64,000 nt of DNA from Physcia stellaris. Lineage: Eukaryota; Ascomycota; Lecanoromycetes; Caliciales; Physciaceae. The stretch covers positions 124,001 through 188,000 of the forward strand of contig JABSSW010000006.1 of the NCBI GenBank assembly GCA_018902385.1, written 5' to 3'. The translations under genes were made by a program, and so were the position numbers. Shown one piece after another: positions 23,638 to 33,767 of this stretch. How positions within the stretch are numbered: position 1 is the first letter of the stretch; each line of letters opens with the position of its first letter. Under the pieces are notes generated by a model. The model did not search any database. It was not told the DNA's origin and saw only the letters and a program-made list of their open reading frames with translations.

Positions 23638-25120
23638 GATATATTTCATGACATGAAGACCTATAGTGCCTCGCCACGGATTGACACAAATCTCAACAGA
23701 CAAAAGTCAGTCCGGACTAAGGTCAGCAACAGTCGGCCACGACTTATCGCAAACGCAGCGTATATACTTACAGCCATAAACATTGATGTCGAAGTATCAA
23801 CTTCCAGCCTCTCGTGGATTACAATAGGCCCTAAAAATACCACATACTAGGCAATTTTAAAACCTCCTTAAGGTCTTCGCCATGATGGCCCAGTCTCAAG
23901 TATGAAGAAATTCACGGCTGCAGCGGAGGAGTCACAATTGAAAAGCCAGATGCTTCAAAGCAAAGGAGAAGAGTGAAGGAAAACACGATGACAGGTGGAC
24001 CATGTGGAGGGAATGGTTGTGAAAATGGTTATGGATGATGTGCTTGGATAATAGGGTACGTGTTGGAAGGACGACGCTTGCTTGGAAAGATCTTGGATCT
24101 TGTGCACGAGATGAAGACATGCTACTTAGTTACAAAACGGCTCCATTGCACGTATATGGCAAAGTTGTCCTTCGTGACTTGACGAAAAGTAGAAGTATTC
24201 GTGACGTATGCCAAGAGTAAGCCAGACGCGTGTGCGCGCTTTGGCGCGTAAGTCGCGTCTCACCTTTTACTCCTCCTTGAGCATCTAGAACCGCCAACCT
24301 CTGCCAGTGAGACCGATTCCTATTAATATACTTTACTAGCGTTTGACTGCAATCAACTTAGATATTGATTAGAATGGCCCTCTTTCAATCCATCTTCACC
24401 CTAAACCCTTTACCATAGCCCATTTCCATGTGGTTTAGATCAGCCACTATTCTCGGCAAATATGATCATAAAGAACATAAAGAACGCTACTAAAGCGTTC
24501 AAACATCGAGGCACAGCATAGAGTCTAGAGCATATGCCATTGGCGAAAATAGAGAAGGGCAGGGAAAAGCGTCCAGTAATCAGCCGGGCGTTGTATGGAG
24601 GGACGCCATTCATCTCTTTTTGGCCAACTGTCTTGTGATCGATTAGCAAATCTGGAGTGAAGAAACGGCGGGTCATACTGTGGTAATACTTTACTGCGAC
24701 AGGAAGCTAGGAAGGGGAACAAAAGATGATAGATTATCACAATCATTGAAGGAATAGCAGTCATTAGAGTCCTTCATTCACCGGTAACTCTGATACTATG
24801 GACCTCGTACTAAGTGTGATGCTCCCAGACTCTCTTTGTTGTCCAACTCAGATAGACTGGCCAGAAAGCAGCCAACCCGGCCAACCCATCTAGGCATCTT
24901 GTCCTCACGGTATGCCATCGATTTCGGGGCAGTCAGTAAGAGCAATGTCCCTCCGCCGCGGTTATGTCGAGTTTACAGTACAGAGACGGACGTATCAAAC
25001 TGCAACAATTCTCACAACCTGCCCAGGTACAGCAGTATGAACCTTCGGGAACGCAATCTGTTCATGTACATCATTAGTCAAGGAGCCTCATTGGTAAATC
25101 TTATCTAATTTTGGCTCCTG
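23638..25120. other. intergenic, about 1.5 kb, with a promoter-like block but no gene seen
   Basis: Only short ORFs. The one notable item is the segment at 24222-24280, listed separately, which resembles the MCM5 promoter 6.3 kb away. Confidence 0.4.
24222..24280 (+). promoter_or_regulatory. MCB-like block (ACGCGT ... GCGCGC ... GTCGCGT) resembling the MCM5 promoter
   Basis: GACGCGTGTGCGCGCTTTGG, then GCGCGT, GTCGCGTCT and TTTTACTCCTCC, align with 30491-30548 just upstream of MCM5 at roughly 45 of 57 positions in the same orientation. ACGCGT is the MluI cell-cycle box bound by MBF in fungi. No S-phase gene follows it here. It may be a duplicated promoter scrap or may serve a transcript I cannot see. 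Confidence 0.5.
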
Positions 25121-25498
25121 TCATGCCAGATGTCTCTGCGCAGCCTCAAGATCCAAATTGCACTCCTCCAGGATGTAAGGATGACAAGAGTAGAGGCTTG
25201 GGCTGTGCAGAGAAAGGTAGGCTGAAAAGATGATTCGGTTGCTGATAGAATAAGTTAATTACTTACGAGCAAGGGGAGATTCCACCAAGTCGTTCACCAC
25301 TTGCTGTGACTGAGAGATAGACACGGGTTCATTGCTGGCGGGCCGCACATGTTGGCTTTGGCCACGGAATTGGCCTTCATCGAGGGCTTCGACATCGATG
25401 TTGATGTGGATTGGTTCAGGGAGAGCAGCCCCTAAGGAGAGGCCCAGGAGGGCAGCGATAACAAAGGGAGACAGATACTTCATTGTAGATGGGTACAC
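25121..25498 (-). CDS. small secreted protein, two exons, about 105 aa
   Basis: Exon 1 encodes MKYLSPFVIAALLGLSLGAA, a clear signal peptide, with the probable start at 25483. An upstream in-frame ATG lies at 25498. A consensus donor GTAAGT (from 25266) and an acceptor TTTTCAG (to 25222) define a 45-bp intron. Exon 2 then reads in phase to TGA at 25121-25123 and adds a C-terminal part with two cysteines (SCHPYILEECNLDLEAA). Without splicing the frame ends right at the donor (LARK, stop), which is the usual sign of an intron. The mature part is short and acidic. No family is recognised. Secretion is inferred, and an effector-like role is only a possibility. Confidence 0.65.
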
Positions 25499-25939
25499 AG
25501 TATGCAGTTGCGTTCAAGCCTTAGAAGATGGTGTTGGTGGCAGTAGTGCAGACACAATTTGAAAAGTGGAGTGGTGGAGGATGATAAGATCTGAAGAAAA
25601 ATGTCCCATACCAGGCTTTAATAACTTCTTGCGGAGAAACTGTGCGAAAACACAGAAAGCGGATCCTGCTTTACGTCGATGTACATCTACCGATCTCTTT
25701 TCTAGATACCTGGACTGGATGCGGTCCGGCTTAACTCGTTTCCAATGGATTAAAACCATCAACTCATATCTCGGTGTCAGCCTTTGCTCCCTGATCGGAC
25801 CAGAATATCCGGTTATGTCCCAAAAGCGATGATTGGTCACTGATGTTACACAAATGAGGAGTTTACATCTTGCCACTTGCCCCGCTTATCTTGTTAAAGC
25901 AATCAAGACAAAACGGAATACATCGCACAGAAGGGAGGA

Positions 25940-26640
25940 TTGGACCGAAGCCACAATCCCTGGAAGCAGCAGATAAGAAGTGCAGGAATTACCGCTCAGA
26001 TGGTCAGGGCTCCTACGTCGATGGCTGTTCAGAAATCCTGCAGGCAAAGAAAAGAAAGTCATGAGTACGAAGACCAACAGATGGACAGTGCAGACATCCC
26101 GCTCGTATCTGCATATGTGTCTCACGTAGGAGACATCGCCGCTTCCATCAGCACGTCTTTCTCACCAACGAATGCCAACCTCAGAGGTCCTGCAGCGATG
26201 AACACGAGAAATAGTAAATGAGGAGTGCAGACATTACCGCACAAATCGGCATGTATCCTCTGTTGACGAATGCACCCTGCAAAGAGAAGCAAAGAGTTAT
26301 GTATCAAATTAGCAGCAGACGATGATTGGAAACACCTCCGCACAAATTAGCGTGTCTTCTCTACCTCCACCAACGAACACAAGTCCAAGACTCCTATGAT
26401 AAGAAAAGGTCAACGCAAGCCGCAGATATCCCCCGCTTGAATCGGCACGTGTTCGTCATCAACACATGCAATATCAGAAGTCCTGCAAGCAAGCAGATCG
26501 GAAGTGCAGGTATCTCTTTTCATCAACCAAACAGTTCCAGATGTCTTACAAAGAGAAATAGACACGAAAAGCAAGATCACGATAAGGAGATAAATCCTTC
26601 AAACCACTCTCCTACCTTTATCTACCCACAAAGGCAATCA
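25940..26640 (-). repeat. decayed tandem array of about seven units, each resembling an exon plus intron
   Basis: On the minus strand a core of the type GCGGTAATGTCTGCACT recurs near 26598, 26513, 26428, 26338, 26237, 26098 and 25992, with spacings of 85-139 bp. Between cores there is a pyrimidine-rich stretch ending in CAG (for example CTTTGCTTCTCTTTGCAG), followed by a 40-60 bp segment related from unit to unit (GGACTTCTGA..., TTCGTTGGTGA, ACGTGCCGAT, GAGCGG). Two units keep a proper donor (GTAATG, GTAATT) and the others are degraded. Frames are not kept across the array. It looks like an old gene with repeated exon-intron units, or a minisatellite that mimics one. Confidence 0.5.
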
Positions 26641-27442
26641 CCCAACCAGCTTTGGCAGCACCCGGTATCAATTATCTACGGCGTCATGTACTTTACCATC
26701 CGCCGTCTTCTTACGCGAGACTGCCGGGGCCTTAAGCAGCTATACAATTTCGACTATCAGCCTTAACGCTCGGATGCGGATCCCGCAATCGACTTGTCCG
26801 GTTCTGTCATCATGTTCGATACTGCTGTTCACCACGGTATTAGCATTTCATTTTCTACGCTATCTCCTCACTACGGCCCCGCGCTAAGAGGAAGGATCGA
26901 GATGGGTTTGGTCAAGTGCTTGTGGCAATCTGCCCGGTCAGGACCCAGAACACCGGCTTACTGTCGAGCCAGTCGAGCTGGGTTCGTGCTATACTAGGTC
27001 TAGATGCTGCATGAGCATGGGCACCTTTCATATTTTTGCCCTCGCGTGGTGACGATGCCGTCCTTTACCCCTCTTGACCGCTGATGACGTTGACCAGGCA
27101 AACAGTCGTCAAGTTCTGTCGCCATAGTTATTTTGTTTTCCGTATGCGCACCGTGGCTGTAATCATTGGAGATCCTCACCTTAAAGCGCGCGTCGTATTA
27201 CTTTACGGTGTCTGCATAATAGGGTCTTGCGTGGCGCTTTTGACGGCAAGTTCCGGATGAAATCGGACCTAAACCGTTCAAAAAAAATTTCAACCGTAGA
27301 AAACTGTTCACCCTTAATTAAAAGGTAGAATTGCGGTTGCATAAAGGCATCAAAATCCCATTATGACTAGTATCTAGCGGACGATTAATGATCTGTCGTC
27401 AGTCGAAAGTCATGTGCTGGCTCAATTATTTAGGTACATTAA

Positions 27443-27457
27443 GGGCGGGAAGGGTGT
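27443..27457 (+). repeat. left terminal inverted repeat of the piggyBac element
   Basis: GGGCGGGAAGGGTGT directly follows TTAA. It is exactly complementary to the right end at 30354-30368. It is unmutated although the interior is heavily mutated. Confidence 0.85.
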
Positions 27458-28249
27458 TTCGTAGACAGTCTCTTGATAATCTCCACAAGTAGATGCTTTC
27501 CAAAGCCTGTCCACAATGGGCGAATCCTGAGATGTCCTGAGATGATCTCGAGATCACTCATCAATGAAATATGTAATCTCATTGACGTTTCACAAATTCG
27601 CTGTGTAACACATGTGATCATTTCGAAATAAGCTTATTTTATACATGTCTTGTATTAAAAATGTGTGTAATTTTCAATTACATATTGAAAAATAAGGTTG
27701 TTTTAGTTCGTTTCTAGTAATAGCTTAATGATACAATTTTCTGTTCATTCTTTCTCGTCGCGCGTTCGATTTCCGTAATGTTCTCTATAATTTTCAGTAT
27801 TTTCAATACAATGTAAGTGACTATTAAAATGCGCATCGTGTAATAATGCGCATCATACATGTGTTTTCGTGAATATCAATAAAACGTTACGTTTTTGTCG
27901 ATAATTTCAATGCAAATTTCAGATGATTTCAAGATGATTCTCTTCGCATTCAATTAGTGAAATTTAGCGTGTTTTCACGCGATTTTTTCTTTTTCATTTC
28001 AATCATCATTACTTCATCAAATTTACGTGTATATGTGTATAATTCAGTGAAAAAATTCGATAATATATAAACATTCAATAATTAAAATATGATTACATTC
28101 GAAATTCATTTGAAATCACTAAATTATTTTCAAATGTTTCGAAACGTTTTCAGATTTCTTTATTGATCAAAACATTCGTATGATCATTCTTTCGAATTAT
28201 GATAAATTTTGAAACATTCAAACGACACGCATAAATTTACTTTACATGT

Positions 28250-29890
28250 CATACAATAATCAAACGTTTTACGATTCGAACGATGTTATATATTGACATT
28301 TTTGAAATTGAATGCTTGACGTTTTCGAAATTTCGTGTGAAAATTGATCGAACAATCATTTCATTTACAATACGTCGATTTGACACACTTTGACGATCGA
28401 TGTATGATATTTGAATTTCGTAAAAATTTATCAATCAATTTTGAATAAATACACGTCGATTTGAATGATCAGAATTCGTTTGTGATTGATGATGATTTCA
28501 AACGATGTATGCATTCGTATTGATCGAATTCATCATGTATTCGATGATTCGTTTCGTTCATTTGAATTGTTCGAATCGTGATATCGTCAATTCACTTCGA
28601 AGTTGATTTGCACGATTCACATGATTCATATGAAGATTGTATTGCATTGCAATAGTGAGCTGTTTGACGACGATTTTACTGAAATCGTCTCGAAACGATG
28701 CATCGATCGTGAATCGAATTTTTCGTGATGTTTGCTCGTTTGCTTGTGAAATATATGCAATAATAGCAAATGTGATCACGTGATCTCGTTCGAAATTTCT
28801 TCAAACGAAACAATTGATCAATTCATTCACAATTCGATATATTCATTGTTTTAAATTCAATTGTGACTTTTTGCAGCAGCTATTTCTTTCAATTTTTGTG
28901 ATATATTCATTGCATTGTTTCGTACGATGTCACAAATATCAACATTGAAAATCAAAAAGTTTTGACGAAATGAAAATTCGTGAAAAAATTGTCGATAAAA
29001 CAAACGAAATGATGATGACATAAATTGCGTGTAATTCGTTCGCAAAAAAATATATATTGTTTTTTCGTAAATGAGAAATTAATTTTCATAACAATGATTT
29101 CAATAATGTTTTTTACGTTTTCGAGTCGTTTTTGAAAATATATCGATCGTGATATCGTTTTTGTGATATTCGAAATCATCGCGAAATTTTCACATCATGA
29201 AATCGTGTAAAATGTTTTTATCATTGATCAAAACGTATAGAACGAATTTTTTTTTCGCTGATTTGTGTGATAGACGAAATTTGTTATTCATACGATCGTG
29301 AAATTCGATTGCGAATTCGTCAATTGCAAAATGATTTTCAAAACGAATAAACGAGTATAGCTGAAATTTGAAAACGTTGAAAACGTTTTCGATTTTTCAA
29401 AATCATGATGCATTGTTGTATGGCGTTTGTTGATTAAATTCAACGTTCAAATGACGTTCAATGATTTGATATCGATCGCGATTGAATGATAAATTGTTGA
29501 CATTTTTTGAAATCAAAATGATTGAATTGTTGAATTTTTGCAAAATGCTGAGTCGTGAAAATGCGTATAACAATTCACTGACGTAATTTCATCATAATGA
29601 ATGCATTTCAGTTGATTTTTTTGATATAAATCGTTTGATTGATGTGATGAAACAATAAATCGAATATCGATTGCAAAAAAAACAAAAACAACTGAACGAG
29701 TTTTCAAGACGTCATACAAGCGTGACTCAATTGAAATGATCGATAAATAAATGTAATAAAAAATGTATAATCAAATTCAGACGTTTGAATGACTTTCTGC
29801 TGCTTCAATACAGTGAAAGATCGTTTTTTCGATTTCGAAATGAAAACGTTTGCATCGACGCGTGTTTTTTTTTTTTTTTTTTGCACGATA
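28250..29890 (-). pseudogene. remnant of the piggyBac transposase gene
   Basis: Translated pieces on the minus strand keep the order of a piggyBac transposase: N-terminal lysine-rich part near 29.8 kb, the DNFFT catalytic-core block near 29.0 kb, the YNxHM...ADQLR block near 28.6 kb, and a C-terminal part near 28.3 kb. The frame is broken many times and the base composition is strongly shifted towards A and T. The edges are approximate. Identification rests on motif recognition by eye. Confidence 0.7.
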
Positions 29891-30353
29891 ATTAGCTCAA
29901 ATATTGATTGACAAATGACATGTTGTTTATATGATAAAATAAACTCGATTCAGACGATTCAAACAACGTCGCAATGATCAGAATAGACGTATTATTGATG
30001 AAATAAATGATGATTGCAGATGAGAAAAGAAATCGCGAAATAAACACGCTAAATTTCACTAATTGAATGCGAAAGAAATCTTACAACGTCTTGAAACAAC
30101 TAGAAGTGTTTCATTACAACAATGTATTTTTCATCAAATGTCTCGTAATTGGAAACGTTTCGATTACATGACATGATTTGAAAAATATATTTCACGTTTC
30201 GAGCTGTATCAACATGTCTGAGTAATCGAATATTTCAAAAAAGTTAGCATATCGGTATCCGCTCACTGCATCCCACTATGTTTAATACAGATGACGTTCT
30301 CATTTACAGAATCTTATGAAATTTAATAGCATAATCCAGAGCTAATCTGCGTT

Positions 30354-30368
30354 ACACCCTTCCCGCCC
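30354..30368 (-). repeat. right terminal inverted repeat of the piggyBac element
   Basis: ACACCCTTCCCGCCC directly precedes TTAA and is exactly complementary to the left end. Weaker inverted similarity continues inward for about 20 bp. Confidence 0.85.
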
Positions 30369-30490
30369 TTAATGTAATTATACTTGGTGAGGTATATCCA
30401 ATCATCGAGAGCCGGGAGCTCGGGCCGGTCCCACTTCTAGCGCCTGCTTTGCCGGACACGATTTCCTTAACTCCGATGTACAATTACAGC

Positions 30491-30548
30491 CCCTGACGCG
30501 TTTGCGCGCTTTGTCGCGTGTGGCTCGCGTCTTCCCTTTCACTCCTAC
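30491..30548 (+). promoter_or_regulatory. MCB-type promoter block of MCM5
   Basis: GACGCGTTTGCGCGCTTTGT with a further CGCGTG and CTCGCGTCT lies 45-100 bp upstream of the MCM5 start codon. ACGCGT (30496-30501) is the MluI cell-cycle box recognised by MBF, which drives MCM and other G1/S genes in fungi. Use in G1/S control here is inferred from that and from the gene it precedes. Confidence 0.7.
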
Positions 30549-30591
30549 AGAAATCTCTCGAATTACAAGGACTCCGTCAAGAACCAACAAG

Positions 30592-32945
30592 ATGGATCAG
30601 CAATCAGTCTATTCTTTAAGCGTGCTCGCACCAGATCCAGATGCCAACGAAGACTCCCGATCCCACATACAAGCCCAGTTGCGTGACTTCATACTGGAAT
30701 TTCGTCTTGACAATGCCTTCATTTACAGGTTTGCAAGCCGTTGAAGTATTCCTGGCTATGCTGATCAATTTGCTGCAGAGATCAGATCCGCGAAAATGTG
30801 CTTATCAAGCAGTACTATTGCGACGTGGACATTGCACACTTGATATCTTACAACGAGGAGCTCGCACACAAACTCACCACGCAGCCGGCGGACATAATAC
30901 CTCTGGTAATTGGGAAGCGTAGCAAGTCAGGCAGGAAGCTAATAATTTCCAGTTTGAGTCTGCGCTGAAGCAGTGCACCAACCGAATCGTCTACCCGTCA
31001 AAGAAAGCCGAGGACATCCGCCTTCCTGAACACCAGCTCCTCCTCCACTCCTCCGTCTCTCAGATATCTATCCGCGATCTCGACGCAACCAACATCTCCC
31101 ATCTCGTGCGCATACCGGGAATAGTCATCGGCGCATCAACGCTCTCCTCGAAAGCTACAGCTTTGAATATTCAATGCAGGAATTGCCAGAATACCGACAC
31201 ACTGGTGGTGAATGGTGGCATAGCAGGCATTACACTTCCACGAGTGTGCTCGAGGAAGAGGACAGAGGGCGATCCAACGGATAAATGTCCGCTTGACCCT
31301 TACTTTGTCGTTCACGAGAAATGTCAATTCATCGATCAGCAAATATTGAAGCTACAGGAAGCGCCGGATCAAGTGCCTGTTGGAGAGCTGCCGAGACATA
31401 TCAAGATATCCGCAGATCGATACCTGACAAACAAAGTAGTCCCAGGCTCCCGATGTACAATAATGGGCGTATTCTCGATATACCAGAACAAGGAGTCAAA
31501 GAGTTCCGGCAACGGTGCAGTCGCAATAAGGACGCCATATTTGCGCGCTGTGGGTATAAGCACGGATGTAGATCACACGACACAGGGAAGCGCCATATTT
31601 TCTGAGGAGGAAGAACAAGAATTTCTGGAAATGGCTCGGAGGCCAGACATCTATGATGCTTTCGCTCGTTGCATTGCACCATCCATATACGGAAATGCAG
31701 ACATCAAGAAAGCCATCGCTTGTCTCCTGCTCGGAGGGTCAAAGAAGATACTGCCGGACGGTATGAAGCTACGTGGTGATATCAACGTACTGTTGCTAGG
31801 AGATCCCGGAACTGCCAAGTCCCAGCTGCTGAAGTTTGTAGAAAAGGTTGCTCCAATCGCTATCTATACTTCAGGAAAAGGATCATCAGCAGCCGGTCTC
31901 ACAGCTTCCGTACAACGAGACACAAATACCCGCGAATTCTACCTCGAAGGAGGCGCCATGGTACTGGCAGACGGCGGCGTAGTCTGTATCGACGAATTCG
32001 ACAAGATGCGAGATGAAGATCGAGTGGCAATCCACGAAGCCATGGAGCAGCAAACCATCTCAATAGCAAAAGCCGGCATCACCACCATCCTAAACGCCCG
32101 AACATCCGTACTCGCAGCAGCTAATCCCATCTTCGGACGCTATGACGACCTAAAGACCCCGGGAGAAAACATCGACTTCCAAACCACCATCTTGTCCCGC
32201 TTCGACATGATCTTCATCGTCCGCGACGAGCACGAGAAAGGCCGAGACGAACGAATCGCAAGACACGTGATGGGTATCCAGATGGGTGGTCGCGGACTGG
32301 AAGAGCAAGCAGAAGCCGAGATCCCGGTCGAGAAGATGAAGCGCTACATCAGCTACTGCAAATCGTGAGCTCCCTTTTCCTCCCAAACCCCTACCTATCC
32401 CTTTCCCCTCCCACCAAGCCATAACAATCACCATACTAACCCTCCCTCCCAGCCGCTGCGCCCCCCGCCTCTCCCCCACCGCCGCCGAAAAGCTCTCCTC
32501 CCACTTCGTCTCCATCCGGCGCCAAGTGCACGCCTCGGAACTCAGCGCGAACGCGCGCTCCTCGATCCCCATCACCGTGCGCCAGCTCGAAGCCATAATC
32601 CGCATCTCCGAGTCCTTAGCAAAAATCAGCCTCTCCGCCACCGCAACAGAAGCGCACGTCGACGAAGCCATCCGCCTCTTCCTGGCCTCGACCATGGACG
32701 CCGTCACGCAGGGCGAGGGCCAGGGCAGTCGGGAGCTGATGGAGGAGGTCGGGAAGGTGGAGGAGGAGTTGAGGCGGAGATTGCCGGTTGGGTGGAGTAC
32801 GGGGTTGGCGACGCTGAGGAGGGAGTTTGTTGAGGGGAGGGGGTATAGTGAGCAGGCGCTTAATAGGGCGTTGATGGTGCTGCAGAAGAGGGATACGGTG
32901 CAGATGAGGCAGGGGGGTGGGCAGGTTTTTAGGAGTGGGGTTTGA
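30592..32945 (+). CDS. MCM5: DNA replication licensing factor MCM5
   Basis: Subunit of the hexameric MCM2-7 helicase that loads at origins and unwinds DNA in S phase, in the nucleus. Spliced over introns 30729-30778, 30906-30952 and 32365-32452, the frame is open for about 722 aa, the usual MCM5 length. Seen in order: the N-terminal helical domain ([16 protein letters not shown]), OB fold with a zinc-binding site (CRNC ... CSRK, CPLD, HEKC), AAA+ Walker [10 protein letters not shown], Walker B with DEFDKM, the arginine finger ILSRFDM, and the winged-helix C-terminus ending QVFRSGV. The sequence matches MCM5 rather than the other MCMs. It starts about 220 bp from the transposon end, behind an MCB box cluster. 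No frame break was seen. Confidence 0.97.
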
Positions 32946-33767
32946 GGGTGGGAGGGTGGAAGGAGGGTGGAAGGGCGGGCGGATGGGTTGAGGGAGGGTG
33001 GCTGGCGTTCGGGTTCGGGATGATACGAGCTGATGGGTCTAGGCGTAGGAGGCCAGGGCCTCGGTGTGTTGAATATGATATGTGGTTATGCGGTAGGTAC
33101 ATGTGGATTGAGGCCAGCGAATATCTTGCATTTTATGTCTTTTCGGCCTTGGTCGATCCAGTCAGTGTCTAGTGTACTGTATGTACGAGTATATCGCTCC
33201 ACGATTCAATGTGCTGATCGCGTGCAACTAGTATCTTTGCTTACTGTATCTTGCGATGACTCAATTCTTTCGATCCTCCGGGTTTTCTGCCGTATGTCAC
33301 ATACCCGTGGCGAGATGGCTACTTCACCCAAGGACCATGCAGGCTTTTCCCTAGTATGATACCCGCAAGTAAAGGGATCTGGACGAGACGACATAAAAAT
33401 TTGACACATTGGTGGTCCAAATTGTCCAGAGCAGGAGACCGGATGGAGAGTTGTGCCCACTCTCCTGGGGTTCGTTTAGTGCACGGGAGATAGGGGCGTG
33501 TTTCGGAGAGGAGTTTTTCCGTGGCTTTGGAGGTTTTGTTGGGATAGGCGTTTTCGTGGTCGAGGCTTTCCTTGGTGTTCTAAAGGGTTGGAAGATGGAA
33601 CGGCGGCAAGGTAGAATTTCTTTTGTTTTGTATCTTGTCGTGACGGTGCATGGGTTTTCCTGTAACGTGGCTGTAGTACCGTTAATATCCGCTCCAGGGT
33701 GGCTTGAGAATTGCTCAGACAGGTGGCGACGATCTCTTATATCGACTGACGTCCAGTAGTTAGAAGT
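32946..33767. other. intergenic between convergent genes, nothing recognised
   Basis: About 820 bp between MCM5 and the dephospho-CoA kinase stop codons. GT-rich low-complexity sequence follows MCM5. No gene or repeat of note. Confidence 0.4.

Larger units (their letters stand above)
27439..30372 (-). mobile_element. dead piggyBac-superfamily DNA transposon, hypermutated
   Basis: The element is bounded by TTAA on both sides (27439-27442 and 30369-30372). Inside these lie 15-bp inverted ends, GGGCGGGAAGGGTGT and its complement. The flanks TACA-TTAA-TGTA form a palindromic target. The interior of about 2.7 kb is very AT-rich and holds no long ORF. Fragments on the minus strand still match piggyBac transposase: IDNFFTN at about 29.0 kb, followed by a stretch like the VRKNAAGIPQKLKEIA region of fungal piggyBacs (VRNNAMNISQKLKEIAAAKS), and NHVNRANQLRSE at about 28.6 kb, matching the usual GVDRADQLR with Asp to Asn changes. 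It cannot code for a working transposase. The intact ends suggest moderate age. Confidence 0.85.

Noticed and set aside
27550-30245. Centromere-like or organelle-derived AT-rich DNA
   Set aside because: Too short for a centromere, bounded by exact transposon ends, and carrying transposase remnants.
27436-30375. Tc1/mariner element with TA target duplication
   Set aside because: The ends also fit TA plus a 21-bp inverted repeat, but TTAA is present at both edges, the extra symmetry is explained by a palindromic target, and the transposase scraps match piggyBac.
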